From NCBI GenBank assembly GCA_012960755.1, contig DUAT01000159.1, positions 1-13,453 on the forward strand: a stretch of 13,453 nt of DNA, written 5' to 3'. How positions within the stretch are numbered: the first letter of the stretch is position 1; each line of letters starts with the position of its first letter. Below the pieces are notes generated by a model. It made no database searches. It was not told the origin of the DNA and saw only the letters and a program-made list of their open reading frames with translations. A program made the position numbers and the translations under genes. Shown here in pieces: positions 1-7,203 of the stretch. Source of the DNA: Gammaproteobacteria bacterium (GTDB taxonomy: Bacteria > Pseudomonadota > Gammaproteobacteria > Pseudomonadales > Azotimanducaceae_A).

Positions 1-1
1 G

Positions 2-67
2 GGCGTATCCAGGCAAGCAGTGATTAAAATGTGGCTGGCTGAGAGGTTGAAGATTGAAGCAGCATGA
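2..67 (+). pseudogene. C-terminal fragment of a BrnA/CopG-type antitoxin
   Basis: The window opens inside a reading frame that ends GVSRQAVIKMWLAERL followed by a short tail and TGA at 65-67. This resembles the C-terminal ribbon-helix-helix end of BrnA/CopG-type antitoxins, where a segment like LGVTRQSxIKxWIAERL is usual. Only about 21 residues are visible, so it cannot be told whether the gene is intact to the left or already cut. A toxin gene would be expected just upstream, outside the window. The assignment rests on one short motif recalled from the family. Confidence 0.45.
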
Positions 68-146
68 ATTCCGCCGAACGTATACCAGCGTTTTACTAGG
101 TATTGGCAAGTTAACTGCGCTTGGTTCACTATTTAAGAGTGACTAA

Positions 147-819
147 AAACGATACCGATTCCCGCCAGAAATCATCCAATACGCTGTCTGGCTCTATTTT
201 CGATTTAATCTAAGTCATCGTGATATCGAAGATTTGTTGGCTCAACGCGGAATTATTGTCACTCGAGAATCAATTCGATTGTGTGCAATAAATTCGGATC
301 GAAATATGCCGCCAGATTGCGTAGAAGGCATCAGGGATATGGTGACACTTTCTTTATTGATGAAGTGTTCATTAAGATTGATGGCAAACAACGTTACCTC
401 TGGCGAGCCGTGGACCAAGATGGAGAGGTTGTCGATGTGTTTCTTCAGAGTCGACGAGATGCTAGGTCAGCCAAAGGATTCTTCAAGCGGATGCTAAAGA
501 AACACAAAACTGAACCACGGGAAATTGTGACGGATAAATTAAGAAGTTACGGCGTGGCACATCGCGAGTTGATTCCTGACACAATTCAAACATGGAGAAG
601 TACGCCAACAATCGAGCTGAGTTGTCGCATCAACCGACCAGGGTGAGGGAGCGGGGCATGCGTAAGTTCAAATCAGTGAAGCAAGCTCAGAGGTTCTTAA
701 ATACTCATGCTGCTGTATATAATCTGTTCAATCTAGGTCGTCATTTGCTATCGGCGGAAACATATCGATTCTTCAGATTGCGTTCCTTTGCGTCTTGGAA
801 AAATGCAGCGATGGTATAG
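147..819 (+). pseudogene. IS6-family transposase, broken by two frameshifts
   Basis: Three consecutive frames together spell a nearly complete IS6-family DDE transposase. Frame one, from about 147, reads RFPPEIIQYAVWLYFRF then LSHRDIEDLLAQRGIIVT up to about 280. A one-base loss near 282 (TG where TGG is expected, in IRLWC) moves the frame to CNKFGSKYAARLRRRHQG, FIDEVFIKIDGK and VTDKLRSYG. A second one-base loss near 590 leads to YANNRAELSHQPTRVRER and the terminal part NLFNLGRHLLSAETYR, with a stop at 817-819. The catalytic triad is present but split: D in FIDEVF, D in VTDKL, E in NRAELSHQ. A stop at 144-146 blocks the frame upstream. No terminal inverted repeats or target duplication are visible, so the element is a dead relic. 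Confidence 0.88.
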
Positions 820-1035
820 ATCAAATCTGGTTGAATTGTTGGTCTTTTGAAGAGTTAATTTGGCAGTACCCATCATTGGTATCAGCGGAAACTTATCGAG
901 TGTCCCTGGCGAAATCTTTGTTGAGATGGATTCGAGTCCGAAAGTGACCAACGTCGTCAGATGCTGGAAACTTAAGTTTTACAGTCCTTGAAAGCGCCGC
1001 TCTTTTGTAGTTATAGACGTGCCATGAATGTGCAT

Positions 1036-1058
1036 TTAGTGTACTGTAACTACATTAT
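1036..1058. promoter_or_regulatory. Operator site 1 (TetR-type palindrome) at the CoA-transferase promoter
   Basis: The site reads TTAGTGTA, seven bases, TACATTAT. Its half-sites are inverted with 6 of 8 positions matching. It shares half-sites and the exact 8-7-8 layout with the perfect palindrome at 4542-4564. A candidate -10 box TATAGT (1056-1061, 5 of 6 to consensus) overlaps its right edge; no good -35 is seen. Binding there would block RNA polymerase. That the ligand is the cluster's TetR protein is inferred. Confidence 0.5.
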
Positions 1059-1067
1059 AGTGATCGA

Positions 1068-1087
1068 GCTCGCGGTGAAACGCGAGC
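1068..1087 (+). other. Leader hairpin upstream of CoA-transferase
   Basis: GCTCGCG, loop GTGAAA, CGCGAGC form a perfect 7-bp GC-rich stem 39 nt before the start codon. If transcription starts about 7 nt after the TATAGT box, the hairpin lies at the very 5' end of the mRNA, where such stems can protect against decay. It could instead be a protein-binding palindrome. No U-run follows, so it is not an intrinsic terminator. Confidence 0.4.
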
Positions 1088-1126
1088 GAAGTAATTGAGT
1101 GAGTTAAACGGCTAAAGGAGGGCAAC

Positions 1127-2401
1127 ATGGCAGGTGCATTGGAAGGCATACGAGTAGTAGAGATGGCACTGGCTATACAAGGACCGGCAGCTGGCTTGCA
1201 TTTTGCCAACATGGGTGCGGAAGTTATCAAGGTCGAACCACCATTTGGAGATGCAAGCCGGTACCATCGCGGCGCAAACAACACTTTGCCTAAAGAAGCT
1301 CTTGGATCACAGTTTCTTGCGTTGAACAAAGGCAAGCGATCTGTCTCATTAGACGCCCATACAGAGCTCGGGCAACGAGTGTTGCACGAGTTGTTGGAAA
1401 CTGCAGACGTATTTATCACCAACTATCGCAGTGATGCACTTGCACGTATGGGGCTTGACGTAAATGAGCTAGGCGAAAAGTATCCTAAACTTGTCGTCGG
1501 TAAGGTCAATGGATTCGGACCTTATGGTGAGGATGCACACAAGGCCATGTTGGATGGTGCAGCCCAGGCCCGTGGTGGCCTCATCAGTATGACGGGTTAC
1601 CCAGATGATGTTCCGATGGCACCTGGCATTATGTTGGCTGATCATGGTGGTGCCATGCAGTTGGCGCTAGCCTGCATGACCGCATTGGTTGCGCGTCATA
1701 CTACAGGTCGTGGACAGATGGTGTGCACATCTTCGCTTGGCACGATGTTGTGGATGCAGATGTGGGAATTGCAGCACTCGGCAATCACAGGCGTGCCATT
1801 GTCTCGCACCGGCCCGCACCATCCGAATCTTAAAGCTCCTTATGGTGTGTATGCGACCTCTGATGGAAGAGCAGTGATGTTCGTTAGCGCTAGAACAGAC
1901 GAGGCGTGGGCGGAGTTCTGGATATTTATGGATAAGCCGGAAGTCATTCTCATGGATGCTTGGGATACAGCTGGCAAACGTATCGGACTTGCTGGTTCTG
2001 ATGAGCAGCTACCGGAGATTCGACAGTTGATGCGAGAAGCTATTGGCTCGAAGACCCTTGAGGAAGTCGAAGCCTTTTTGCGAACTCAACCTGAGATCAT
2101 CTGGGAGCGAGTTAGAGGTCACGAAGAGGTGCTAAACGATCCTCAGAACCTTGCGAATGAATATATAACGGAAATAGATGTGCCTCTACTGGGCACAGTA
2201 AAGACTATTGGTCCCCTGGTACATCTCAGCGATACGCCAGCTCTAGGTCAGCGATTGCCGCCCGAATTGTCTGCAGACACCTCTACTGTTATGGATGAAC
2301 TTGGGTTCTCTGCTGAGGAGGCGAAGGAGGTCATCGATCACGCGCAAGCAGTTGGTGCAGAATTACTAGCTGCACTATGGGGAAAGGACGAGGAAGAGTG
2401 A
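1127..2401 (+). CDS. Class III (CaiB/BaiF-family) CoA-transferase
   Basis: This 424-residue cytoplasmic protein has the length and motifs of family III CoA-transferases, which move CoA between carboxylic acids through a glutamyl/aspartyl-CoA anhydride mechanism. Visible landmarks are the N-terminal LEGIRVVEMA, the Rossmann-like segment ANMGAEVIKVEPPFGD (28-42), LNKGKRSVSLD (66-76), and GIMLADHGG with the expected catalytic aspartate at D172. The start is firm: AAAGGAGGG precedes the ATG by about 6 nt. Operator site 1 and a hairpin lie just upstream. It is separated from the second CoA-transferase of the cluster (7204-8415) and differs clearly from it in sequence, so the two probably act on different acids or directions. 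The substrate cannot be assigned; the family call is secure. Confidence 0.93.
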   Translation: MAGALEGIRVVEMALAIQGPAAGLHFANMGAEVIKVEPPFGDASRYHRGANNTLPKEALGSQFLALNKGKRSVSLDAHTELGQRVLHELLETADVFITNYRSDALARMGLDVNELGEKYPKLVVGKVNGFGPYGEDAHKAMLDGAAQARGGLISMTGYPDDVPMAPGIMLADHGGAMQLALACMTALVARHTTGRGQMVCTSSLGTMLWMQMWELQHSAITGVPLSRTGPHHPNLKAPYGVYATSDGRAVMFVSARTDEAWAEFWIFMDKPEVILMDAWDTAGKRIGLAGSDEQLPEIRQLMREAIGSKTLEEVEAFLRTQPEIIWERVRGHEEVLNDPQNLANEYITEIDVPLLGTVKTIGPLVHLSDTPALGQRLPPELSADTSTVMDELGFSAEEAKEVIDHAQAVGAELLAALWGKDEEE

Positions 2402-2780
2402 TTACAAAAGTATAGTTCACGATGAGGCGAATACCAGGGCATGTAAGTTTTGATAAATATAGGCATTATGGATACAAGGGTTGCGGCACGGTGGAGTGTG
2501 GTCAACTTGTAGCTATTGTCAATTCGATCCGCGTCAATGGTTGACATGATTCTGCTGCAGTCGCCGGTGAATTGAGCGATATGGCGTTGAGCAAAAAACA
2601 CATCTTTACTCTGAAGAAGTAGTCCCCGTAAAGATGTTGATATATGTCGTGTGCTACGTGTCTATGTTCTATCTGCTCTGTCAGGTGTCACTTAAACAAC
2701 AGTCCAATTCTGTCGTCTGTTCGAGGATGCTCAAAGAAGCCTGGCTTCAAGGCATAAACAAAGTTATTAGGTCAACCGTA
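2402..2780. other. Intergenic region before the TetR gene
   Basis: No gene is supported here; open frames in it lack ribosome binding sites and family features. A small palindrome GTCAA-TGG-TTGAC lies at 2533-2545, with a further TGTCAA half-site at 2517-2522. No copy of the 23-bp operator seen at the other promoters was found, so autoregulation through that motif is not evident. No hairpin with a T-run marks the end of the preceding gene. Confidence 0.4.
2533..2545. promoter_or_regulatory. Small palindrome upstream of tetR
   Basis: GTCAA, three bases, TTGAC is a perfect 5-3-5 inverted repeat, with another TGTCAA 10 bases to its left. It could be a regulator site for the tetR gene. It is short enough to be chance, and no matching -10 box follows at a proper distance. 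Confidence 0.2.
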
Positions 2781-3380
2781 ATGGCAGCAAAGAAAAAACC
2801 AATCCAGCGTCGTTTGAAAGCAGATGAAAGACGATTAATCATCATGAGAGCAGCGATGCGGCTGTTTATTGATAAGGGTTATGCGGCGACTCGTATGGAG
2901 GAGATCGCTGAAGCAGCCGGGTGCACTACGGGCCCGCTCTATCACTTTTTCAAAACTAAGTACGACATTTTCGCAGCAGTAGCAGAGCAGACTTTTGAAC
3001 AGTTTGTAGGCAGGGCGAGAGCACATAGGGAGACCATCAATCAACAGTCTCCTTTGGCTCGCATGAAGGCAAGTATTGACAAGATCATGGATGAAGTAGA
3101 GTACACCACTGCCCAGATGTTTATACGTGAAACACCGATCGTGTTAGGCGAGCAACAATGGTCTGGCGTCATTGACGAGCTGATGACCAAGAGCTTTGAA
3201 AGCGATCTCAGAGACGCGATGATTGACAACCTGATAGAACCTGAGCCACCCCTGCCGGTGGCCGAATTCTTTAGTTCTGCAGTGGTAAATGCGATATCGC
3301 GTGCAGACCCGAAGAACAAGGAGTCTCTCAGGTTATCCAAGAATGCGATCCTGCGGATGGTAGACAGGCTCGAGGTATAA
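2781..3380 (+). CDS. TetR-family transcriptional regulator
   Basis: This 199-residue protein has an N-terminal TetR DNA-binding domain: helix 1 ADERRLIIMRAAMRLFIDKGY (14-34), then ATRMEEIAEAAGCTTGPLYHFFKTKYDIF (36-64) containing the helix-turn-helix and the typical LYxxFxxK end. The remainder is a helical ligand-binding domain without a recognisable subfamily motif. The ATG at 2781 is chosen because the basic leader MAAKKKPIQRR leads straight into the domain; the frame is open back to 2634, but that extension is hydrophobic, Cys-rich and unlike the family. The ribosome binding site is weak. The gene sits amid CoA-transferase, dehydrogenase and amidohydrolase genes and is the natural repressor for the three operator sites, probably relieved by a pathway acid or its CoA ester (inference). 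Confidence 0.92.
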   Translation: MAAKKKPIQRRLKADERRLIIMRAAMRLFIDKGYAATRMEEIAEAAGCTTGPLYHFFKTKYDIFAAVAEQTFEQFVGRARAHRETINQQSPLARMKASIDKIMDEVEYTTAQMFIRETPIVLGEQQWSGVIDELMTKSFESDLRDAMIDNLIEPEPPLPVAEFFSSAVVNAISRADPKNKESLRLSKNAILRMVDRLEV

Positions 3381-3417
3381 TTTGCTCCATGCGATGAAAC
3401 TCGCGCTCGACTTCGCG

Positions 3418-4281
3418 CTAGAGGTCAAGTTTCAGGACCTTCTTAGAGTTTTCCCTGAGAAACTTTGGCCAGACTTCTTTCTTGAATGGAACGTTTTCCA
3501 TCTCACCCATTATCCGTTCCATTGTCATACCCATCGGAAAGTAGCCGCCATAGATTACTTTGTCAGCACCCCTCGTGTTTGCATAATCAATAATGGCTTT
3601 CGGGTAGAATTTTGGAGCAAAAGCGGAGGTTGAGTAGTACAAATTCGGCCACTTCAACATGAGCTTTACTGCGAGATCTTCCCAGGGTTCGCAGCCATGG
3701 CGAGTGACAAGGACCAACTCGGGGAAGTCATACATAACCTGGTCTATCAGCTCAACTCGTTGAGGAGCCATTGGTAGTCGGGGACCGGGTACCCCGGCAC
3801 ACATAAAGATTGGCACATCAAGTTCGATGCACTTGGCGTAAATGGGATACATGAGCGGATCATTGATTGCTACTTGTGGCTTATATCCTGCGTTAAATGC
3901 GCTAAATGATCGTACGCCAAATTCTTCATACTGCCTAACCATGTTCCTGATACCGTCCATCCCGCGATTTGGATCCACTGTACCTTGTGCGATGAATCGA
4001 TCGGGATGCTGTTTCAGTGCTTCCCTGCTTATGTTGCCATCAAGTGTTATTACACCAAGTTCGATGCCGAAGCGATCCATCTCATTGAGAGTCACGGTCA
4101 CAGGGTCGCCGGTGCTGTAAAGATCCTTTGGTGACTTTTTGAACATGTAGTCCACTGGCGACTTAAGACCGTCCTTTGGCCCAGCACCGTCTGGCTTCGT
4201 ACTCAAACTCTTCGCCAACCGTTCGTAGATCTTGGGGTCGGGAAAACCAATCATGGTGTCAATAATACCTGTGCTATTCAT
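3418..4281 (-). CDS. Amidohydrolase-2-like (PF04909) protein lacking usual metal ligands
   Basis: This 287-residue protein has the fold signature of the amidohydrolase-2 family (TIM barrel; hydrolases and decarboxylases): YDFPELVLVTRHGCEPWEDLA (184-204) and LMLKWPNLYYSTSAFAPK (208-224). Two metal-binding landmarks are altered. The N-terminal HxH motif is replaced by IIDTMIGFPD, and the C-terminal GSDxP aspartate motif by YGGYFPMGMT (244-253). I recall similar proteins elsewhere with AGYFPMG, so this may be a coherent non-canonical subfamily, but that is from memory. The ATG at 4281 is chosen because GAGGA stands about 12 nt upstream; the frame extends six codons to a TTG at 4299 that overlaps this ribosome binding site. 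It converges on tetR with 37 nt between the stops. Operator site 3 overlaps its promoter. The reaction is unknown. Confidence 0.85.
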   Translation of the reverse strand: MNSTGIIDTMIGFPDPKIYERLAKSLSTKPDGAGPKDGLKSPVDYMFKKSPKDLYSTGDPVTVTLNEMDRFGIELGVITLDGNISREALKQHPDRFIAQGTVDPNRGMDGIRNMVRQYEEFGVRSFSAFNAGYKPQVAINDPLMYPIYAKCIELDVPIFMCAGVPGPRLPMAPQRVELIDQVMYDFPELVLVTRHGCEPWEDLAVKLMLKWPNLYYSTSAFAPKFYPKAIIDYANTRGADKVIYGGYFPMGMTMERIMGEMENVPFKKEVWPKFLRENSKKVLKLDL

Positions 4282-4314
4282 GCTTTCGTTTTTCCTCAAT
4301 TCTTACTGGCGAGA

Positions 4315-4337
4315 TCAATATAACATATCTACAATAA
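4315..4337. promoter_or_regulatory. Operator site 3 at the minus-strand amidohydrolase promoter
   Basis: TCAATATA, seven bases, TACAATAA. It has the same 8-7-8 layout as site 2, matching its left half at 6 of 8 positions and its right half at 7 of 8. Read on the minus strand, a candidate -10 box TATATT (complement of 4317-4322, 5 of 6 to consensus) lies inside it, about 34 nt ahead of the start codon. It is the weakest of the three sites and was found by looking for the layout. Confidence 0.4.
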
Positions 4338-4541
4338 ATTGAAGATTACACAGCTATTCTATATGCTGGCCGTGATCTCTTAAACCGTTCCGCTAGTAAC
4401 TGGTTAAGCTGAGGTTCAACGTCATAATCTAATAAGATATTGAATAATATAAAATATATTACAGAAAAAGAATTTGATTGCATGCTGGTCGCTAGCCAGA
4501 TCGGGTGTCCCGGAACGTTGTACACGATTTCACTTTCAATA

Positions 4542-4564
4542 TTAATGTAGACGTAATACATTAA
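4542..4564. promoter_or_regulatory. Operator site 2 at the dehydrogenase operon promoter
   Basis: TTAATGTA, seven bases, TACATTAA: a perfect 8-bp inverted repeat. A candidate promoter TAGACG (4548-4553), 17 bases, TACTAT (4571-4576), each 4 of 6 to consensus, has its -35 box inside the palindrome. This arrangement fits a repressor site for the three-gene operon downstream. The cluster's TetR protein is the likely ligand by context. Confidence 0.6.
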
Positions 4565-4693
4565 ACTGCATACTATCCCTCTGCATGAGCTGAACGATGA
4601 AGTCAGCCATCCATGAACGTAAATCACAAACAAAGAGGGAAGGGCGATGCAATCGAAAGTCAGACGCGGGTTCTTTGTACTAGGGTGGTTAGA

Positions 4694-5926
4694 GTGACAG
4701 ATGATTTAGAAGTCTTCCGGGCTGAGACACGGCTTTGGCTTGAGGAAAACTATCCAGACGGTCTCGGATCGAACGATTATTCGGGGCCAGAGGACGAACA
4801 AGATATCTGGGGTGGGAAGAAGTGCCGCTGGGTAAATCCTGAGAGAAAGGATTGGCTTGACAGGATGGCTGGCCGTGGTTGGACTGCTCCAACTTGGCCG
4901 ACGAAATATGGAGGTGGTGGTTTATCGTCATCACAAGCAAAGGTTCTCGCAGCGGAGCTGGCGCGCCTAAATTGCAAGCCGCCGTTGTTTTCGTTGGGGA
5001 TATCCATGCTGGGTCCTGCCCTGTTGGAGTTCGGAACCGAAGAGCAAAAGGCGCAACATCTGCCACCAATTGTGCGAGGTGAGATCCGCTGGTGCCAGGG
5101 CTACAGTGAGCCTGGAGCAGGGTCAGATCTCGCAAGTCTTCAATGTAAAGCTGTTAGGGATGGAGATGACTTTGTCGTAACAGGTCGAAAAGTTTGGACG
5201 TCGGGAGCAGACAAGTCAGACTGGATATTTTGTTTGGTGCGAACCGATCCCACCGTCTCCAAGCATGAAGGTATCAGTTTTCTTCTCATCGATATGGAGT
5301 CCCCTGGAGTTTCCGCATCACCAATCAGATTGATATCGGGTGACTCGCCTTTTTGTGAGACACTTTTTGATGAGGTTCGTGTTCCGGTTAGTAATATGGT
5401 GGGGCAACTCAACAAAGGCTGGGATGTGGCGAAACGTGTGCTGCAGTTTGAGCGTGTAATGGTGTCTGGCATGGGGCAGGGCAATGAAGCAGGTGATAAG
5501 CCAAGTCTCAGTAATGCTCGTCCCCGTTCCCTTCGTTCCCTCTATAGATCTACTACTGAAGATGCGTTAAGGGATCATGAGCATGCTCTGGCAGATGAAG
5601 TTGCTCGTGCAGAAATGAATCTCAGAGCATTTCGACTAACAATGAGAAGAGTGAGCGAAGAATCGAAATCTGGCAAAAGTATCGGACAGGAAGTTGCCAT
5701 GCTCAAGCTAGTTAGCAGTGAATTGAGTAAGGAACGTTCAGAGTTGAAGGTTCGAATTCTTGGTACCCAGGGATTGGGCTGGGAAGGTGAACAGTTCGAT
5801 GAGCAAGAGCTGATGGTCACCCGGGATTGGCTGCATAGTCTGGCTGGCACAATCGCGGGTGGTTCATCCGAAATACAGAAAAACATTATCGCCAAGCGGA
5901 TTCTGGGCTTACCCGATTCTGACTAG
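4694..5926 (+). CDS. Acyl-CoA dehydrogenase (FadE-like)
   Basis: This FAD-dependent acyl-CoA dehydrogenase has 410 residues from the GTG at 4694. In that numbering the FAD/substrate segment CQGYSEPGAGSDLAS spans 134-148, the middle-domain FVVTGRKVWTSGADKSDWIF spans 160-179, and the C-terminal IAGGSSEIQKNIIAKRILGLP is intact. The YEGT glutamate used as catalytic base in medium-chain enzymes is replaced by IAGG. A glutamate in LQFERVM (E253) stands where isovaleryl-CoA dehydrogenase has its base in LERL, so it is the likely base. The GTG start is preferred because AGGG stands 8 nt upstream and VTDDLEVFRAETRLWL is a normal beginning; the frame also opens at an ATG at 4613 with no ribosome binding site. 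It is the first gene of an operon. It probably introduces a 2,3-double bond into the CoA-activated substrate, which is unknown. Confidence 0.9.
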   Translation: MTDDLEVFRAETRLWLEENYPDGLGSNDYSGPEDEQDIWGGKKCRWVNPERKDWLDRMAGRGWTAPTWPTKYGGGGLSSSQAKVLAAELARLNCKPPLFSLGISMLGPALLEFGTEEQKAQHLPPIVRGEIRWCQGYSEPGAGSDLASLQCKAVRDGDDFVVTGRKVWTSGADKSDWIFCLVRTDPTVSKHEGISFLLIDMESPGVSASPIRLISGDSPFCETLFDEVRVPVSNMVGQLNKGWDVAKRVLQFERVMVSGMGQGNEAGDKPSLSNARPRSLRSLYRSTTEDALRDHEHALADEVARAEMNLRAFRLTMRRVSEESKSGKSIGQEVAMLKLVSSELSKERSELKVRILGTQGLGWEGEQFDEQELMVTRDWLHSLAGTIAGGSSEIQKNIIAKRILGLPDSD

Positions 5927-5970
5927 GCACACAGAAAGCTTGATAAATAAAAGTAACACAGGAGACCGTT

Positions 5971-7173
5971 ATGACGAACTTCCACATTTTTGATGCTGAC
6001 AATCATTACTATGAAACTCAGGATGCGTTTACAAGATACTTGCCCAAACATCTCGCGGGCCTGTTCAAGTTTGTCCAGGTAGATGGCCGGACCAAACTGG
6101 CCATTAATAATCACATCTCTGAATACATCCCTAATCCGACATTTGAGGTCGTTGCTCCACCGGGGTTATATGAAATCAAGTATCGACTTGAAAACCCCAA
6201 CTCCACCATGTCGCCCGATGAAGCGAAAAATTTGGAGATGCCTCCCAAGTACATGAAGTCCATACCAGCTTTTTTTGAGCCTGGACCTAGAATCGAATTG
6301 ATGAACGAACTTGGAGTTGATCGAACGATTATTTGGCCCACCTTGGCGACTTTACTGGAAGAGCGGCTTGCAGACGATCCAATTGCAACGCACGAAGCGG
6401 CGCATGCGTTCAATGAGTGGCTGCTGGATCAGTGGTCGTATGTATACCAAGATCGTATCTTCTCGACTCCAATTATTGCTCTCAATATTGTTGACCGCGC
6501 AATTGAAGAACTGGAGTGGGTTCTTAAGAAAGGCGCGAAGGTGATTCTAGTTCGTCCGGCACCAGTACCTGACTTTAACGGTCGTAGGCGTTCGTTCGCA
6601 TTGCCTGAGTTTGATCCGTTTTGGGCAAGAGTGCAGGAAGCTGACGTATTAGTAGGCATGCATGAAGGCGACAATGGTTTCCATAATTATCTGAACAACT
6701 ACGAAGGACATACCAGGGAGTTCCTTCCCTTCAATACCAGAATCTCAGCATTTACCAAGCTGATCAACGCTGAATCCCGACCAATCAGCGATGTAATTGC
6801 ATCGATTGTCGGTCATGGATTAGTTACCAGATTCCCACGCCTGAAGTTTCTGCCGGTTGAGAATGGATCATCGTGGGTAAGACCGCTGCTGGACAAGTTC
6901 AAGCGCTGTTATGGGCGTTCACCCAGCTACTTCGTCGAAGATCCGGTTGAAGCCTTTAACAGGTGTATCTGGATTCATCCTTTTCACGAGGAAGATACAG
7001 TCGGTTTGGCCAAGGAACTTGGCGCTGATCGAATCACTTTTGGCTCTGACTATCCACATCCTGAGGGGTTGGATAAGCCCAAAGAGTTCGTGAAAGAGCT
7101 GAAAGGATTGAATGAAGACGAACAGCGAATGATCATGGGTGGCAATCTGTCCGCTCTGATGGACGCAGCTTAA
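5971..7173 (+). CDS. Amidohydrolase-2 family (PF04909) metal-dependent hydrolase/decarboxylase
   Basis: This 400-residue protein of the amidohydrolase-2 family has most of the metal site. The N-terminal IFDADNHYYE (6-15) supplies D8/D10/H12 in place of the classic HxH. VLVGMHEGDNG puts a histidine at 231, VTRFPRLKFLPVENGSSW ends in the family's strand-7 segment, and ITFGSDYPHPEG gives D360 of the GSDxP motif. Members include hydrolases and non-oxidative decarboxylases, so the reaction cannot be fixed. AGGAGA 6 nt before the ATG settles the start. It lies 44 nt after the dehydrogenase and 30 nt before the CoA-transferase, so the three are very likely cotranscribed. Unlike the smaller relative at 3418-4281 it looks catalytically competent. 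Confidence 0.9.
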   Translation: MTNFHIFDADNHYYETQDAFTRYLPKHLAGLFKFVQVDGRTKLAINNHISEYIPNPTFEVVAPPGLYEIKYRLENPNSTMSPDEAKNLEMPPKYMKSIPAFFEPGPRIELMNELGVDRTIIWPTLATLLEERLADDPIATHEAAHAFNEWLLDQWSYVYQDRIFSTPIIALNIVDRAIEELEWVLKKGAKVILVRPAPVPDFNGRRRSFALPEFDPFWARVQEADVLVGMHEGDNGFHNYLNNYEGHTREFLPFNTRISAFTKLINAESRPISDVIASIVGHGLVTRFPRLKFLPVENGSSWVRPLLDKFKRCYGRSPSYFVEDPVEAFNRCIWIHPFHEEDTVGLAKELGADRITFGSDYPHPEGLDKPKEFVKELKGLNEDEQRMIMGGNLSALMDAA

Positions 7174-7203
7174 CTTGACCCAAGGCGACGCACTGGTATT
7201 GAC

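Larger units (their letters stand above)
820..1126. other. Intergenic stretch between IS relic and first CoA-transferase
   Basis: No convincing gene is seen. The segment at 880-899 matches 749-768 inside the transposase tail at 18 of 20 positions (TATCrGCGGAAACwTATCGA) and reads VSAETYR in one frame, echoing the LLSAETYR end of the IS6 protein. It may be a scrap of a second copy. The right end holds the operator and promoter at 1036-1061, a leader hairpin and the ribosome binding site of the next gene. Confidence 0.5.
4282..4693. other. Divergent AT-rich promoter region
   Basis: The stretch separates the minus-strand amidohydrolase from the plus-strand dehydrogenase operon. It is distinctly AT-rich (roughly 4320-4470) and contains operator site 3 (4315-4337) near the left gene and operator site 2 (4542-4564) near the right one. 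I see no coding sequence in it; the open frame of about 95 codons on the minus strand has no family features. Confidence 0.55.

Noticed and set aside
2634..2780. N-terminal extension of the TetR protein from the ATG at 2634
   Set aside because: The 49 extra residues are hydrophobic and Cys-rich, unlike TetR proteins, and the ATG at 2781 gives a normal start.
3381..3417. A bidirectional terminator between tetR and the minus-strand amidohydrolase
   Set aside because: Only a 4-bp stem (CGCG / CGCG) can be drawn and there are no T-runs on either side.
4613..4693. N-terminal extension of the acyl-CoA dehydrogenase from the ATG at 4613
   Set aside because: No ribosome binding site is present and the residues are unlike the family; the GTG at 4694 has AGGG at 8 nt and a typical N-terminus.
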